Source of the DNA: Nitrospira sp.
GTDB lineage: Bacteria; Nitrospirota; Nitrospiria; Nitrospirales; Nitrospiraceae
Assembly: GCA_036984305.1 (NCBI GenBank)
Contig: BQWY01000001.1
Span: 558,001-622,000, forward strand
Length of the DNA stretch: 64,000 nt
Reading direction: 5' to 3'
Below the pieces are notes generated by a model. It saw nothing but the letters and a program-made list of their open reading frames with translations. It had not been told where the DNA came from and did no database searches. Made by a program: the position numbers and the translations under genes. This document shows positions 26,519-35,033 of the stretch, piece by piece. The first letter of the stretch is position 1. Each line of letters starts with the position of its first letter.

Positions 26519-28843
26519 TCACCTCGCGCGAGCTTGCAGAAAGGCAACCAGCGAATTCGTCATCTGATCCTTGCCCTTGCTTGTGAGTGCATAGCGATGC
26601 ACGCGGAGCTTCGAGATGGCGGGGAACAACCGATCGACCGTATCCTGTTGTCCGACAATCAAGGTCTGCTTCCCAAGAGACAGGGCCATTCCCAGCTCAA
26701 GCGCGACGTTGGCATTGAAGTCAGTCAGATCCACGAGAACATGGGACGCATGGCAGATTTCATCCCAAATGGATCGAATGATTCTCGGATCGGCCACCAG
26801 ATCGCCGCGCACGTACGTCACTCCAGTCTGATTGCAGGCGTCTCGCACGATCTTCATGACCCGATTGGCCCATGTGGGTCTAAACGGCATGACATGGAAG
26901 CACCGTTTCGCTTGAGGCTCAGGATAGGCTCCGGGCCACGCTGGCAGCAGCAACTGCGGACTCCTGGCTCCCAGGTAGCCGCTCAGGGTCTGCAGCATGT
27001 GGCGGAGTTCGATCGGATCACCGTCGGCCTCGTCCAAGACCTTGAGCGAGTGCGTGACTTCAAAGCTGGCGCCGTCCCTTCCAAACTCTCGTCTGGCAAA
27101 CGCGACCGATGTCGAAACCGAACTGCCGTCCTCTCGACGGGTGATCCCGTAGATGCCAGCGTCCAATGCCTCACCGATTATCCGCAGGTCCTCGTTACCT
27201 CCTGTCAGTTCAAACGGCTCGCGTTCAATATCAAACGGCAGGGGTTTCGCTTGAGCAGCCAGGATCACCGTGGGTGTGCCAAGAGCCTGCGCCATCCCAA
27301 TCTCGAAACAGACGGCAGCAAGCGGTAGCCCGGAGACGGATAGGTCGAAGACTGCGATGACGGCCTTGCGAAGATCTTCCCATCGGGACTGGCCGACGTT
27401 TTGGCCCGTGCTCTTTGCGGCGAGTGTGAGTTTGCGTGTGCCGCACACGACGGTCACTGCCTTCGCCACGGATGCTCCGCCGGAAAAGAAGACCAGGTTC
27501 GGGTCGATCGTCACTGCCGGCGAGGCCCAGAGCGGCGTCGCCAGCATGATATGCCGCCGTTGGCCAAAGGTCCTGAGGTCGTGGGCCAACGGCCTGAGCA
27601 CCTCCCGCTCGGTCGTCGTGAGCCGAGCTTCATCGTCTTTTGCATCAAGGGTGTCGGTGCCTGCCCTGGTCAGCCTGGTCAACAGATCGGTCGCCGCTCG
27701 CTTCTCGTTCGGTCTCAGATTCGGTCGGTTCAGCTCGCTGGCGGCGAAGATCTTGAACGCCGAGAGATACTCCATCAGGCGCGCGGCTCGGCTGTCCGGC
27801 TGCGGAGCCTCCTGTCCGTCACTCGGTCTCGCCAGCAATGGCGTGAGGCGGGTCACCAGCTCTCGGATTCTGGCGGTCGTGCTCATGAGGTCGGCAACCT
27901 CGGTCGGGCTCTGGTCCAGCACATCCTCAAGCTCGTCCAGCAGTGGTTCCAGCGCCTGTTGCCGTTCGCGCCCCACCTTGCCGCTCGCGACCTCGGCGCG
28001 ATATTTGTCTTTGAGCGAGCGGAACAGGCCCCGGAAGACCGCCGCCTCGCCGCCTGGCGCCGACGCGTCCAGCGTCGCGGTGAACTCGCGCTGCATCTGA
28101 TCGAGCGCGGCAACGTCGAATGGCTTGGATCCAGCAGTCCCACCTATGCCCTTAAGGGATTCGAGAACTTTGACAGTATCCCGTTGTACTGCGGGAATGC
28201 CCCTCCCCTGGGCCACAAAGGCTTTGAGTTGGCGCTTGGCCTCCTTTTCGGAATCCGGAGTGCTACCTGCTCCGCCTCGCGCCAAGGCTCGCTCGATTTC
28301 GGAGAGTTCTTCGACCGTTGCGCCAGCCTCTTCATGAAGCGCCAGAAAACCAAGCTGAGCCTCAAGGGACTCGAGCGCGGACCTGACCTGAGCGACGTAT
28401 TGCGGAAGCTCGCGTGCAAACACCACGGCTGCTCGCTGATAGCGGGTCTTGGCCTCTTCCATGAGGGGCTGCTTTGTGCCCGCACTCAGTCCGCGCAGTG
28501 TGTTGGCAAAGTTGAAGTTCAGTTTGGCTTCCTCGACGGTCTGCCCGAGATCGCTCAGCAGAGCTTCCGCCTTGGAATACGCCTCCACCCCCTGGCTCAG
28601 AAGCGACGCCTCTTTGCCTTGTGCCAAGTCAAAATAGGCGTCAGCCAAGTATCGCCAGGTACGGCTGCGCTCCAGCGCGTCGCCACCTGAAGCATCGGCC
28701 TCGACAGCAAGCGCCGACAACTCCGAGACGACGCCCTTCAGCTCGTTAGCAAAAGCGGGCCCTGTGCGATCGGGCCATCGCGCCAGAGCCGCGTCGTGAC
28801 GGTCAACAGCGGCTTGCCGTCGCGACAATTGGCTGGGTGTCAC
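26519..28843 (-). CDS. Helical-repeat protein with two TIR/NDT-like domains
   Basis: A 774-residue protein with a GTG start at 28843 after TGAGGAG. The first 450 residues are helical, TPR-like and rich in Ala, Leu and Glu. Two nucleoside-deoxyribosyltransferase/TIR-like domains follow. The first (about 500-640) has AVIAVFDLSVSGLPLAAVCF then EIGMAQALGTPTVILAA. The second (about 660-774) has CFHVMPFRPTWANRVMKIV, HASHVLVDLTDFNANVALEL and GMALSLGKQTLIVGQQD. The second resembles the domain at the start of the protein at 21616-22947; the Glu of ALELGMA is in the usual active position. Upstream codons to 28993 look non-coding. It is probably an NAD+- or nucleotide-acting effector with its own sensor repeats (inference). 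Confidence 0.75.
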   Translation of the reverse strand: MTPSQLSRRQAAVDRHDAALARWPDRTGPAFANELKGVVSELSALAVEADASGGDALERSRTWRYLADAYFDLAQGKEASLLSQGVEAYSKAEALLSDLGQTVEEAKLNFNFANTLRGLSAGTKQPLMEEAKTRYQRAAVVFARELPQYVAQVRSALESLEAQLGFLALHEEAGATVEELSEIERALARGGAGSTPDSEKEAKRQLKAFVAQGRGIPAVQRDTVKVLESLKGIGGTAGSKPFDVAALDQMQREFTATLDASAPGGEAAVFRGLFRSLKDKYRAEVASGKVGRERQQALEPLLDELEDVLDQSPTEVADLMSTTARIRELVTRLTPLLARPSDGQEAPQPDSRAARLMEYLSAFKIFAASELNRPNLRPNEKRAATDLLTRLTRAGTDTLDAKDDEARLTTTEREVLRPLAHDLRTFGQRRHIMLATPLWASPAVTIDPNLVFFSGGASVAKAVTVVCGTRKLTLAAKSTGQNVGQSRWEDLRKAVIAVFDLSVSGLPLAAVCFEIGMAQALGTPTVILAAQAKPLPFDIEREPFELTGGNEDLRIIGEALDAGIYGITRREDGSSVSTSVAFARREFGRDGASFEVTHSLKVLDEADGDPIELRHMLQTLSGYLGARSPQLLLPAWPGAYPEPQAKRCFHVMPFRPTWANRVMKIVRDACNQTGVTYVRGDLVADPRIIRSIWDEICHASHVLVDLTDFNANVALELGMALSLGKQTLIVGQQDTVDRLFPAISKLRVHRYALTSKGKDQMTNSLVAFLQARAR

Positions 28844-29229
28844 TGTGTGCTCCTCAGGTGAACAAAGAGTTTCATGGACTGACCGTAGGCGAGTCTCGCT
28901 ACGTGTAGGCCCTGCAAGTCGTGTACAAGAAGCAACGATCGATATGGGATAACATCCAATTGGTTCTGGGTCGGTTGGGAACTCTGATAACAAGACAGGA
29001 GGTTGCGCGATGCGACCTACAGCATCACACGAGGGCTATGATACTGGCGACAGGGCCGTCCGGCCCGTATCCGAACCGGCACAGGGTGTATCTGATTGTA
29101 TGGAAGCAGCTCGCGAAAGCGTCGGCAGATGCCAGCAGGATCACAGCAGCAGGAATTGATGCCCATACCATTGTGGCGCCACACGAATGGATCAAGGCTA
29201 TCGTACCAGATGTGCGGCATCCTGCCTCC
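28844..29229. other. 386-bp intergenic region
   Basis: Short frames on both strands occur here, but none has a ribosome binding site or a known domain. It separates the TIR gene at 29230 from the double TIR-like gene and may carry the latter's promoter. Confidence 0.4.
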
Positions 29230-30546
29230 TCATTGTCGGTACGATTCTCTTAACGCAACCAAATTCTCCCGGATATGGCGACCTGCGTCCCGGGTCGGTT
29301 GTTCACGGAGGAAGCGCTCGACGTTCCCTGCCGCCCGCTTCACTTCGGAGATGACATCCGCTGAAAGGCTTCGTCGCTTCCGTGCGTGTCGTATCCAGTG
29401 TTCAAGGGCGCGGATGGCATAATGGAGTGGGACAAGACTTCCCTCTTCATCCCTGGCACGGACAATTGTAAGCTCGTTCGTCACACAAGTCAGGACATCG
29501 TCGAGGCTACCATTTGTCCGATGTTCTTGGACGAGATAGTAGCCGATACGGTCTAACTCCCATGGGCTCACTAAACCACGAGGACTCAGCCCCTCAGGGA
29601 TTCGCCCATTGGTGATCTCCTGCTCCAGCCGTCTGATGATCAGCTTTTTCTCAGGAAAGGTTTCTAAGCCTCGATACTCGCGGGCGTCGTCGAGAACGGG
29701 TGCGTTTTGATCGGATCCGAGGTCATTCACAAGGCTGAGAATGCGCTTGCGGCGTCGCTCACAGGCGTCACGTGCCGCACCCTCGATGTTGAGTTCTCCG
29801 TTCGCTCGCCGTTTGAAGGTCCGCTCTTGAAGGACGCACGACGCCATCTCCATGGCGTACCCATCGACCGTCTGAATGAGATCATCGTACAGGTCCGCGA
29901 CATATGGTGCGGCCAATGCGTGAACTCGATCCCGCCACTGTCTGAGCGTGGACAGGGTGTCCCGAGCTCCATCGTATCGGGCTATCCATCGCTGGTTCTT
30001 GCACCGCGCCAAGGGTTCTACATACGTTTTTCGCCGGAAGAGGTGCCCCAGCTTGGGTACTATCTCTTCTATTGTTAAAGACCCGATTGCCCTCAGTCTG
30101 GACTCAAATTCAGGCCAGTGCTTCTCGAAAGCCGCGAGCCGAACTCGATGAGCTGGGGCCGCTCGCCCCATCGCTCTTGCCAGGGACTCAACTAGTCTCC
30201 ACATATCCTCTTTTCTCATTTCGGTTCCTTGAAAGTGACTCAGCGGGCCGCTCAAGGCTCCAGAAGGGGTACGGTAGAGGAGCGTAAAAATCTTTCTCGT
30301 TTCTCGGACTAAAGCTCCGGCTTCGAAATGGAGCCAGACTGAGTCAAAATTCTCCGGGGTGAGACAGACCACGCCCGCTTGCGACCGGCTTAATACCCGA
30401 CTTACCGCACTGAACCAGAGCTCGCCCTTGGAGATGTCCGGCGAGTAGGTCGGCTTGATTCGCTTGAGCACTCTTGGAAGGAGAAGATGCACCGCCTCGG
30501 CAACTATCTTACTGCGGCGCCCGGACCAGCAGATAAAGACTTTCAT
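29230..30546 (-). CDS. TIR-domain protein with long helical C-terminus
   Basis: A 438-residue protein starting at ATG 30546. The first 150 residues form a TIR domain: KVFICWSGRRSKIVAEAVHLL, a charged ISKGELWF segment, SRSQAGVVCLTPENFDSVWL, then HFEAGALVRE. The Glu of FEAGAL corresponds to the catalytic Glu of NADase TIRs. The remaining 290 residues are helical and charged, without a recognisable domain; several long helices suggest a sensor or oligomerisation part. The frame upstream of 30546 does not look coding. It is the first intact gene after the CHAT/FGE pair and may open the 15-30 kb unit. Confidence 0.78.
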   Translation of the reverse strand: MKVFICWSGRRSKIVAEAVHLLLPRVLKRIKPTYSPDISKGELWFSAVSRVLSRSQAGVVCLTPENFDSVWLHFEAGALVRETRKIFTLLYRTPSGALSGPLSHFQGTEMRKEDMWRLVESLARAMGRAAPAHRVRLAAFEKHWPEFESRLRAIGSLTIEEIVPKLGHLFRRKTYVEPLARCKNQRWIARYDGARDTLSTLRQWRDRVHALAAPYVADLYDDLIQTVDGYAMEMASCVLQERTFKRRANGELNIEGAARDACERRRKRILSLVNDLGSDQNAPVLDDAREYRGLETFPEKKLIIRRLEQEITNGRIPEGLSPRGLVSPWELDRIGYYLVQEHRTNGSLDDVLTCVTNELTIVRARDEEGSLVPLHYAIRALEHWIRHARKRRSLSADVISEVKRAAGNVERFLREQPTRDAGRHIRENLVALRESYRQ

Positions 30547-30659
30547 CGAGGGAGCCCTCGAAAGCGGTGCGGTTTGCTCCAACGAGGTTTTTCGGAAGAG
30601 ATGACACTCATTCAGGGACGCGCCTCGGAGCAAAGGATAAAAGGAAAAAGACCAAAGGG

Positions 30660-31280
30660 TTAGGGCTCAATGTGCTGGACGAGACGGAAGCCTCGGTAGT
30701 CGCCCCGGTAGTCAGCGAGGATCCCGCGCCGAAAAAACACACGCAGAGCCTCCGGGTAGTACTTCCAGGAACCGCCCCGGACCACGCGCTGGCCGGCGCT
30801 CCCGTCATACCACTCGGCACACCACTCCAAGACATTGCCCGCCATGTCATAGCAGCCGTACGGACTCACCCCTTTAGGATGCTGGGTAACTGGGGTAGTT
30901 CGATCAAAGCCAGATGACTCGCTGTTGCACTTATCTTTATCGAATTCCTGCCCCTAGGGGTATACGCGCCCATCTGTTCCTCTGCCTGCTTTTTCCCACT
31001 CTTCCTCGGTCGGCAGGCGTTTCCCCTCCCATTTTGCATAGGCCTCCGCCTCGTAGTAGCTGACGCCAACAACGGGATGATTACCCGTGTTCCAGTTGGC
31101 CTTGTTCCAATACTCTGGCATAGAAACGTTGTGCTTAGTTCGCCAATTCCACCCCTCTGCTGACCAGCAGGCCTGAATTAGGCGAAGGCCTCCCCGGGTT
31201 CATCCACCATGTGTCCCGTGAAAGCGGCTACAGTGTTCGTACGCATCATTGTCCGTAGACAACAGCTCCGTGACTGTCAT
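30660..31280 (-). pseudogene. Broken FGE-sulfatase (SUMF1-like) gene
   Basis: The minus strand carries the core of a formylglycine-generating-enzyme-like domain, read from about 31170 down. It has [58 protein letters not shown] and RVVRGGSW. The frame is cut by an in-frame TAG at 30954-30956, exactly where the family has Trp (VYP-W-G), so a TGG to TAG change is likely. The 5' end is also damaged: ATG 31280 gives 26 codons (with DNDAYEH, also FGE-like), then TGA and a frame change. The start lies 1 bp after the CHAT stop codon, so it was once co-translated with it. Confidence 0.8.
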
Positions 31281-31281
31281 C

Positions 31282-33297
31282 TCATTTCTCCGGGAGCAGC
31301 TTCACAAGCTCTCCCGCTAATTCTTTTATGCCACCTTGCTCGTTCCAATCCCTTTCGCGCTTGTTCTCGAATCGACTACTAAAAGCCTCATGACACCACC
31401 ACTCGAGGTATCGAACGATCTGACGGCGTGTGCTGTGTATCGGAAAACCGTCGTCAAACGTACCAAGTTTCCCAATATGCTTGATGTGGTCTCTGGCCCT
31501 GGCGCGGGCGACCGCATGGTCTACCGGAAAGGTCTTGTCTTTGTAGGCCAGCACAAGGAGATACAACTCCCATAATGTTCCATGCGCCCATACGCTGATC
31601 GCACCGTGGGCGTTGTCGTCAGTTTCCTTTGGAACTTGTCTGTCGATCTCAGCCGTGATGCGTGCCATCCCCCACAACTCAGCCTCAATCGGTTTCCCGA
31701 GAACTGCTCGTAGAGACAAATGCTGGCATAATACCCAGTGAACTGAACGCTTGATGCGGACCGTATCCAGGGTTTCCCGTATGTTCTCTTTGAATGCCCG
31801 CTCATAATATTCGAGTGAGTTCTCCAAAGCGTGGATGCTCTGGTCAAGGAACCTATTCTTTTCTGATCCCTTTGCGATACGACAAACAGCGAACAAGGCT
31901 TCGGCAATTCGCTTCTGTGCGCTGCCTAGAAGACCGTGGCCTTCCGTTTCATATCCATACTTCCTTTCCAAGGGCATATGGCTCGTTGCGGCTTCGATGC
32001 GACGACTCCATCCTGGTATTGCATTACGCAACGAGCGCATTTTCTGTGCGCGACTGGCCCGTTCAATTTCCTTGTCGGCCTGATTCAGGGCGGCATCAAT
32101 AGCCGCCTTTGCGAGCCTATATCGCGCATCCACAAGTTGGCTCTCCAGATTTGCGGGCAGTGCTGTGTAGGCAATGAGACTAGCCCAGTCGTGATGATGA
32201 GAGTGGTTGAGGAATAGACGCGCTCGGAGTTTATGCAGGATATCTCGCGGGTCCTCTGCCCATAGGAGGCCTTTGTACAGAAGGGAAACGAGTTCAACCG
32301 ATCCTTGCTTGGTTAATGGAAACTGAGAGGCAATGACTACGGGAATGCCCGCTCGATGGAGATCATGAGCAAAGCTTACGCCGGTTTCATGCACGACAGA
32401 GCGTACCATTCCGCTATCACACGCCGAAACCGTGACCACAACCGGGTGACTCTTGCCGAGGCAATCGACGAAATCCTTGCCCAGAACTACCTCCAATCGA
32501 TTTCGCTGCGACGTGCTATGGAGACCGATCCCAACCGGGCTGCCAAGGGTTTCTGAACTCGCATAGCCATGGGCTAAGATGTGAACGTGCGTGTAACTCT
32601 GCTTGGAACAGGCCTCCCTAATGTCCTTGAGGGTCGCGCGGGGCAAGATGGTCATCAAATCCTTTGCCGCGTGTGCGAATTCACCGAGCTGTTTCGTATC
32701 GCCGGACGAGACCCATGGCCTGAGGGCGTCTAACAGAGCGAGTGTATGTGCTTGCTCGGGTACTGCTAGCTCCGGAGCCGCCCAGGCGAATAGCACGCGT
32801 GGTTTCCCAGGCCATTGGACATGGTCGCCCGTGACACTCCGGATTTGACGAGTGATGCAGACGCGAGGCGAAGGGATCATCGCCAACCAGTCGGGGCCAG
32901 CGGTGGGCAATGCGCCTGGAGGGATCTTCGCCAGCTCGAATGGAAGAAGAGCCAGCTCATTGGCAGAAATAATGAACTTGAGATGCAGGAGCGTATCTTG
33001 CGTGGTGGCGGACGCCCTTAGCTCAGCAGAGAACCCATCAATGTTTTCAAGCAAGCGGGCGATCCTGGTCGCGGCGACATCCAGGGCATCGAGGCGTTGG
33101 CGTGGGATCTGGCCACGCGGATAGCTCAATTCCTGTATTTGCTGGAGGAACTCCGCGTGGCCTTCATAGGGAACATTTATTGTGGTGGCTTTGTGGTCGC
33201 CAAGCACAGCAAGGTAGTTGGTCAGTGCTGACAGAAGCTGATTGTGAGGTGGACCATTCCTCAAGAATTCAAGGGCCACCGTGCGCACGGCTGTCAT
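31282..33297 (-). CDS. CHAT-domain protease-like protein
   Basis: A 671-residue protein. The CHAT (caspase-like) domain fills about residues 60-390. It has the catalytic His in THVHILAHGYASSE (near 242) and the Cys in VVVTVSACDSG (near 292), then PVVIASQFPLT and a helical end. The C-terminal 280 residues are helical, with no clear TPR consensus. CHAT proteases cut partner proteins when triggered; in type III-E CRISPR and other conflict systems they act with TPR or FGE partners. Here the partner gene just downstream is a broken FGE-sulfatase gene. ATG 33297 is the only sensible start. The gap of 239 bp from the amine-oxidase gene upstream suggests its own promoter. Confidence 0.85.
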   Translation of the reverse strand: MTAVRTVALEFLRNGPPHNQLLSALTNYLAVLGDHKATTINVPYEGHAEFLQQIQELSYPRGQIPRQRLDALDVAATRIARLLENIDGFSAELRASATTQDTLLHLKFIISANELALLPFELAKIPPGALPTAGPDWLAMIPSPRVCITRQIRSVTGDHVQWPGKPRVLFAWAAPELAVPEQAHTLALLDALRPWVSSGDTKQLGEFAHAAKDLMTILPRATLKDIREACSKQSYTHVHILAHGYASSETLGSPVGIGLHSTSQRNRLEVVLGKDFVDCLGKSHPVVVTVSACDSGMVRSVVHETGVSFAHDLHRAGIPVVIASQFPLTKQGSVELVSLLYKGLLWAEDPRDILHKLRARLFLNHSHHHDWASLIAYTALPANLESQLVDARYRLAKAAIDAALNQADKEIERASRAQKMRSLRNAIPGWSRRIEAATSHMPLERKYGYETEGHGLLGSAQKRIAEALFAVCRIAKGSEKNRFLDQSIHALENSLEYYERAFKENIRETLDTVRIKRSVHWVLCQHLSLRAVLGKPIEAELWGMARITAEIDRQVPKETDDNAHGAISVWAHGTLWELYLLVLAYKDKTFPVDHAVARARARDHIKHIGKLGTFDDGFPIHSTRRQIVRYLEWWCHEAFSSRFENKRERDWNEQGGIKELAGELVKLLPEK

Positions 33298-33536
33298 CGC
33301 TGACCTCGACCGTTGTCAAATTGCCCAATTCTGCCACTCAATGTCTGGCTCTTTGCTTCATCAGGGTGACTTACGGCATATTCGAGTTCTGTTCGGCGAA
33401 ACCACTTGCCGACAGGGAGCCTTTGCACCTCGGAATCGCCCAACAAATGCGGACACAAGGCGCGCGGAATGAGCAGTGAGTCGTGTCTGCAAGTCTACGT
33501 CCGTGGTACGCGCCTGCGATCATGCGGGGAATGCTC

Positions 33537-35033
33537 TCACGCACGTGCAGGAATGGCGGGATCGATTTCCCTCGCCGCGCGAATCCCCGACCGTAGAGCC
33601 CCATCCATCCATGCAGACAATTGTGACGTATGTTCGCCGGCAAAATGAAGTCGTCCCTCCGAACGCCCCAATTCTTCGGCGGCTATGAATTGGAAGGGAG
33701 AGTACATGGGGTAGGCCCCTTGTGCCCATGGATCTTTATCCCAACATTTGTACGCGAAGCGCTCAACGTCGCGGTCCTCCAACTGAGGAAAGACGATCCG
33801 CATCTGTTCGAGCGTGAAGGCTCTTTTCTTCTTCTCATTCATGGATGTAAAGCGTCGGGCCTGTTCGCCGATCATAAAGCCTTGCAGAAGACGTCCTGGG
33901 CCCACCTTGAGCCGAAACGACATATCGAGAAGGTTGCCAATTGGCAGGTCGGTATATCCCGCCCCATTTGCCATGTCAGTAATGGGCTTCTTACATTGCA
34001 CGTAGGCGCGCGCAATTGAGGCATATCCAACCTCTTCCATGAGCGAACGTTTCGAGGGAGACAGGCTTGGCGTGACCCTGATTTTACGCAACGTTGAAAG
34101 GGGAACTGCCGAAACCACGTAATCGCCATGGAGGTCCTTTCGTTGGCCGGACGGCGATCGGTAGGTAACGATTACAGACTCGGCGCTCTGCTTGACCGCA
34201 ACAACCGGTGATTGCTTGTATATCCTGACGTGTCGTTGGTTCTTGAGCTTACTCTCAAATTTCAGGGGAAATTGATCCATGCCCTTCTTTGTTCGATACC
34301 ATATAGCTGGGCTCTCACGGGGTTCGATGAGTCGCTGTCCAGTGACACCATACTGGATCATGGCCAGTGCCGAGAGCTTGTCTAGATCATCCCACCACGC
34401 GAACCACGGACGTATCAGCTCAATTGCACCGGAGGAGGGAGTATAGTCGTGATACGTCCTAGTAGTAGGATTGAAAACCCGGTGGCCACTGCGTAAGAAT
34501 TCAAGAAAATTCATGCCCCCGTACTTGTTCACAACGTCCTGAGTCGGCCAGCCAGGATCGCGTGGGTCTCCGACGATGTCTCGGTCGCCAAAGATTGACC
34601 AGAGTATGGCGCCGAGTCCCATCTGTTGCTCTATTGGAAGGAGTTGCAACGTAGATGGCCAACTATCGGTAGGCGCAAGATGTGCTTGGACTCGCGTGTC
34701 CCTGATGTGACACAAAAGGTAGGCGTCCTCCAAGGCTACGCTGACAAGCATCGAGTTCAGCCCGAGTTCTTTGATGTAGCCCATGGCCACCGTGTGGCGA
34801 TCGTTCAACCAATACGCGCCGGCCTCGGCGAAGAAGTTCTTTGAAAAAGGTTTCCGCAGGGTCTCTATTCGCCCACCAACGCGATTGCGTGCCTCCAACA
34901 CGACGACGTCATGCCGTCGCTTTGCGAGCTCATACGCACAGGCCAGACCCGCAAGGCCCGCCCCAATGACAATGACTTCACTTTTCTGTCGCTTGCTCCG
35001 GGTGGTGGAGCGCCTAGCCGTTCTGCGGCGCAT
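33537..35033 (-). CDS. FAD-dependent amine oxidase family protein of the modified-peptide operon
   Basis: A 498-residue flavoprotein. An Arg-rich N-terminus is followed by the dinucleotide-binding motif VIVIGAGLAGLACAYELAKR and VVVLEARNRVGGRIETL. The flavin-binding C-terminal motif is RLHFAGEHTS, then WMDGALRSGIRAARE. This is the monoamine-oxidase/phytoene-desaturase superfamily. ATG 35033 follows AGGAGGACATCCC and overlaps the end of the metallopeptidase gene by 20 bp, so the two are co-transcribed. A role in oxidising the modified peptide is likely from position: decarboxylation, desaturation or amine removal are options. The exact reaction cannot be told. Confidence 0.8.
   Translation of the reverse strand: MRRRTARRSTTRSKRQKSEVIVIGAGLAGLACAYELAKRRHDVVVLEARNRVGGRIETLRKPFSKNFFAEAGAYWLNDRHTVAMGYIKELGLNSMLVSVALEDAYLLCHIRDTRVQAHLAPTDSWPSTLQLLPIEQQMGLGAILWSIFGDRDIVGDPRDPGWPTQDVVNKYGGMNFLEFLRSGHRVFNPTTRTYHDYTPSSGAIELIRPWFAWWDDLDKLSALAMIQYGVTGQRLIEPRESPAIWYRTKKGMDQFPLKFESKLKNQRHVRIYKQSPVVAVKQSAESVIVTYRSPSGQRKDLHGDYVVSAVPLSTLRKIRVTPSLSPSKRSLMEEVGYASIARAYVQCKKPITDMANGAGYTDLPIGNLLDMSFRLKVGPGRLLQGFMIGEQARRFTSMNEKKKRAFTLEQMRIVFPQLEDRDVERFAYKCWDKDPWAQGAYPMYSPFQFIAAEELGRSEGRLHFAGEHTSQLSAWMDGALRSGIRAAREIDPAIPARA

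Noticed and set aside
29056..29094. Two GTATC half-sites resembling the activator pair
   Set aside because: They are 21, not 22, bp apart, have no GATAC halves and no -24/-12 box downstream.
29017..29220. 67-codon frame with NSCCCDPAGIC that recalls a Cys-rich precursor peptide
   Set aside because: No ribosome binding site, no modifying enzymes nearby and no leader-like segment; the Cys run comes from a short GCA/CTG-rich stretch.
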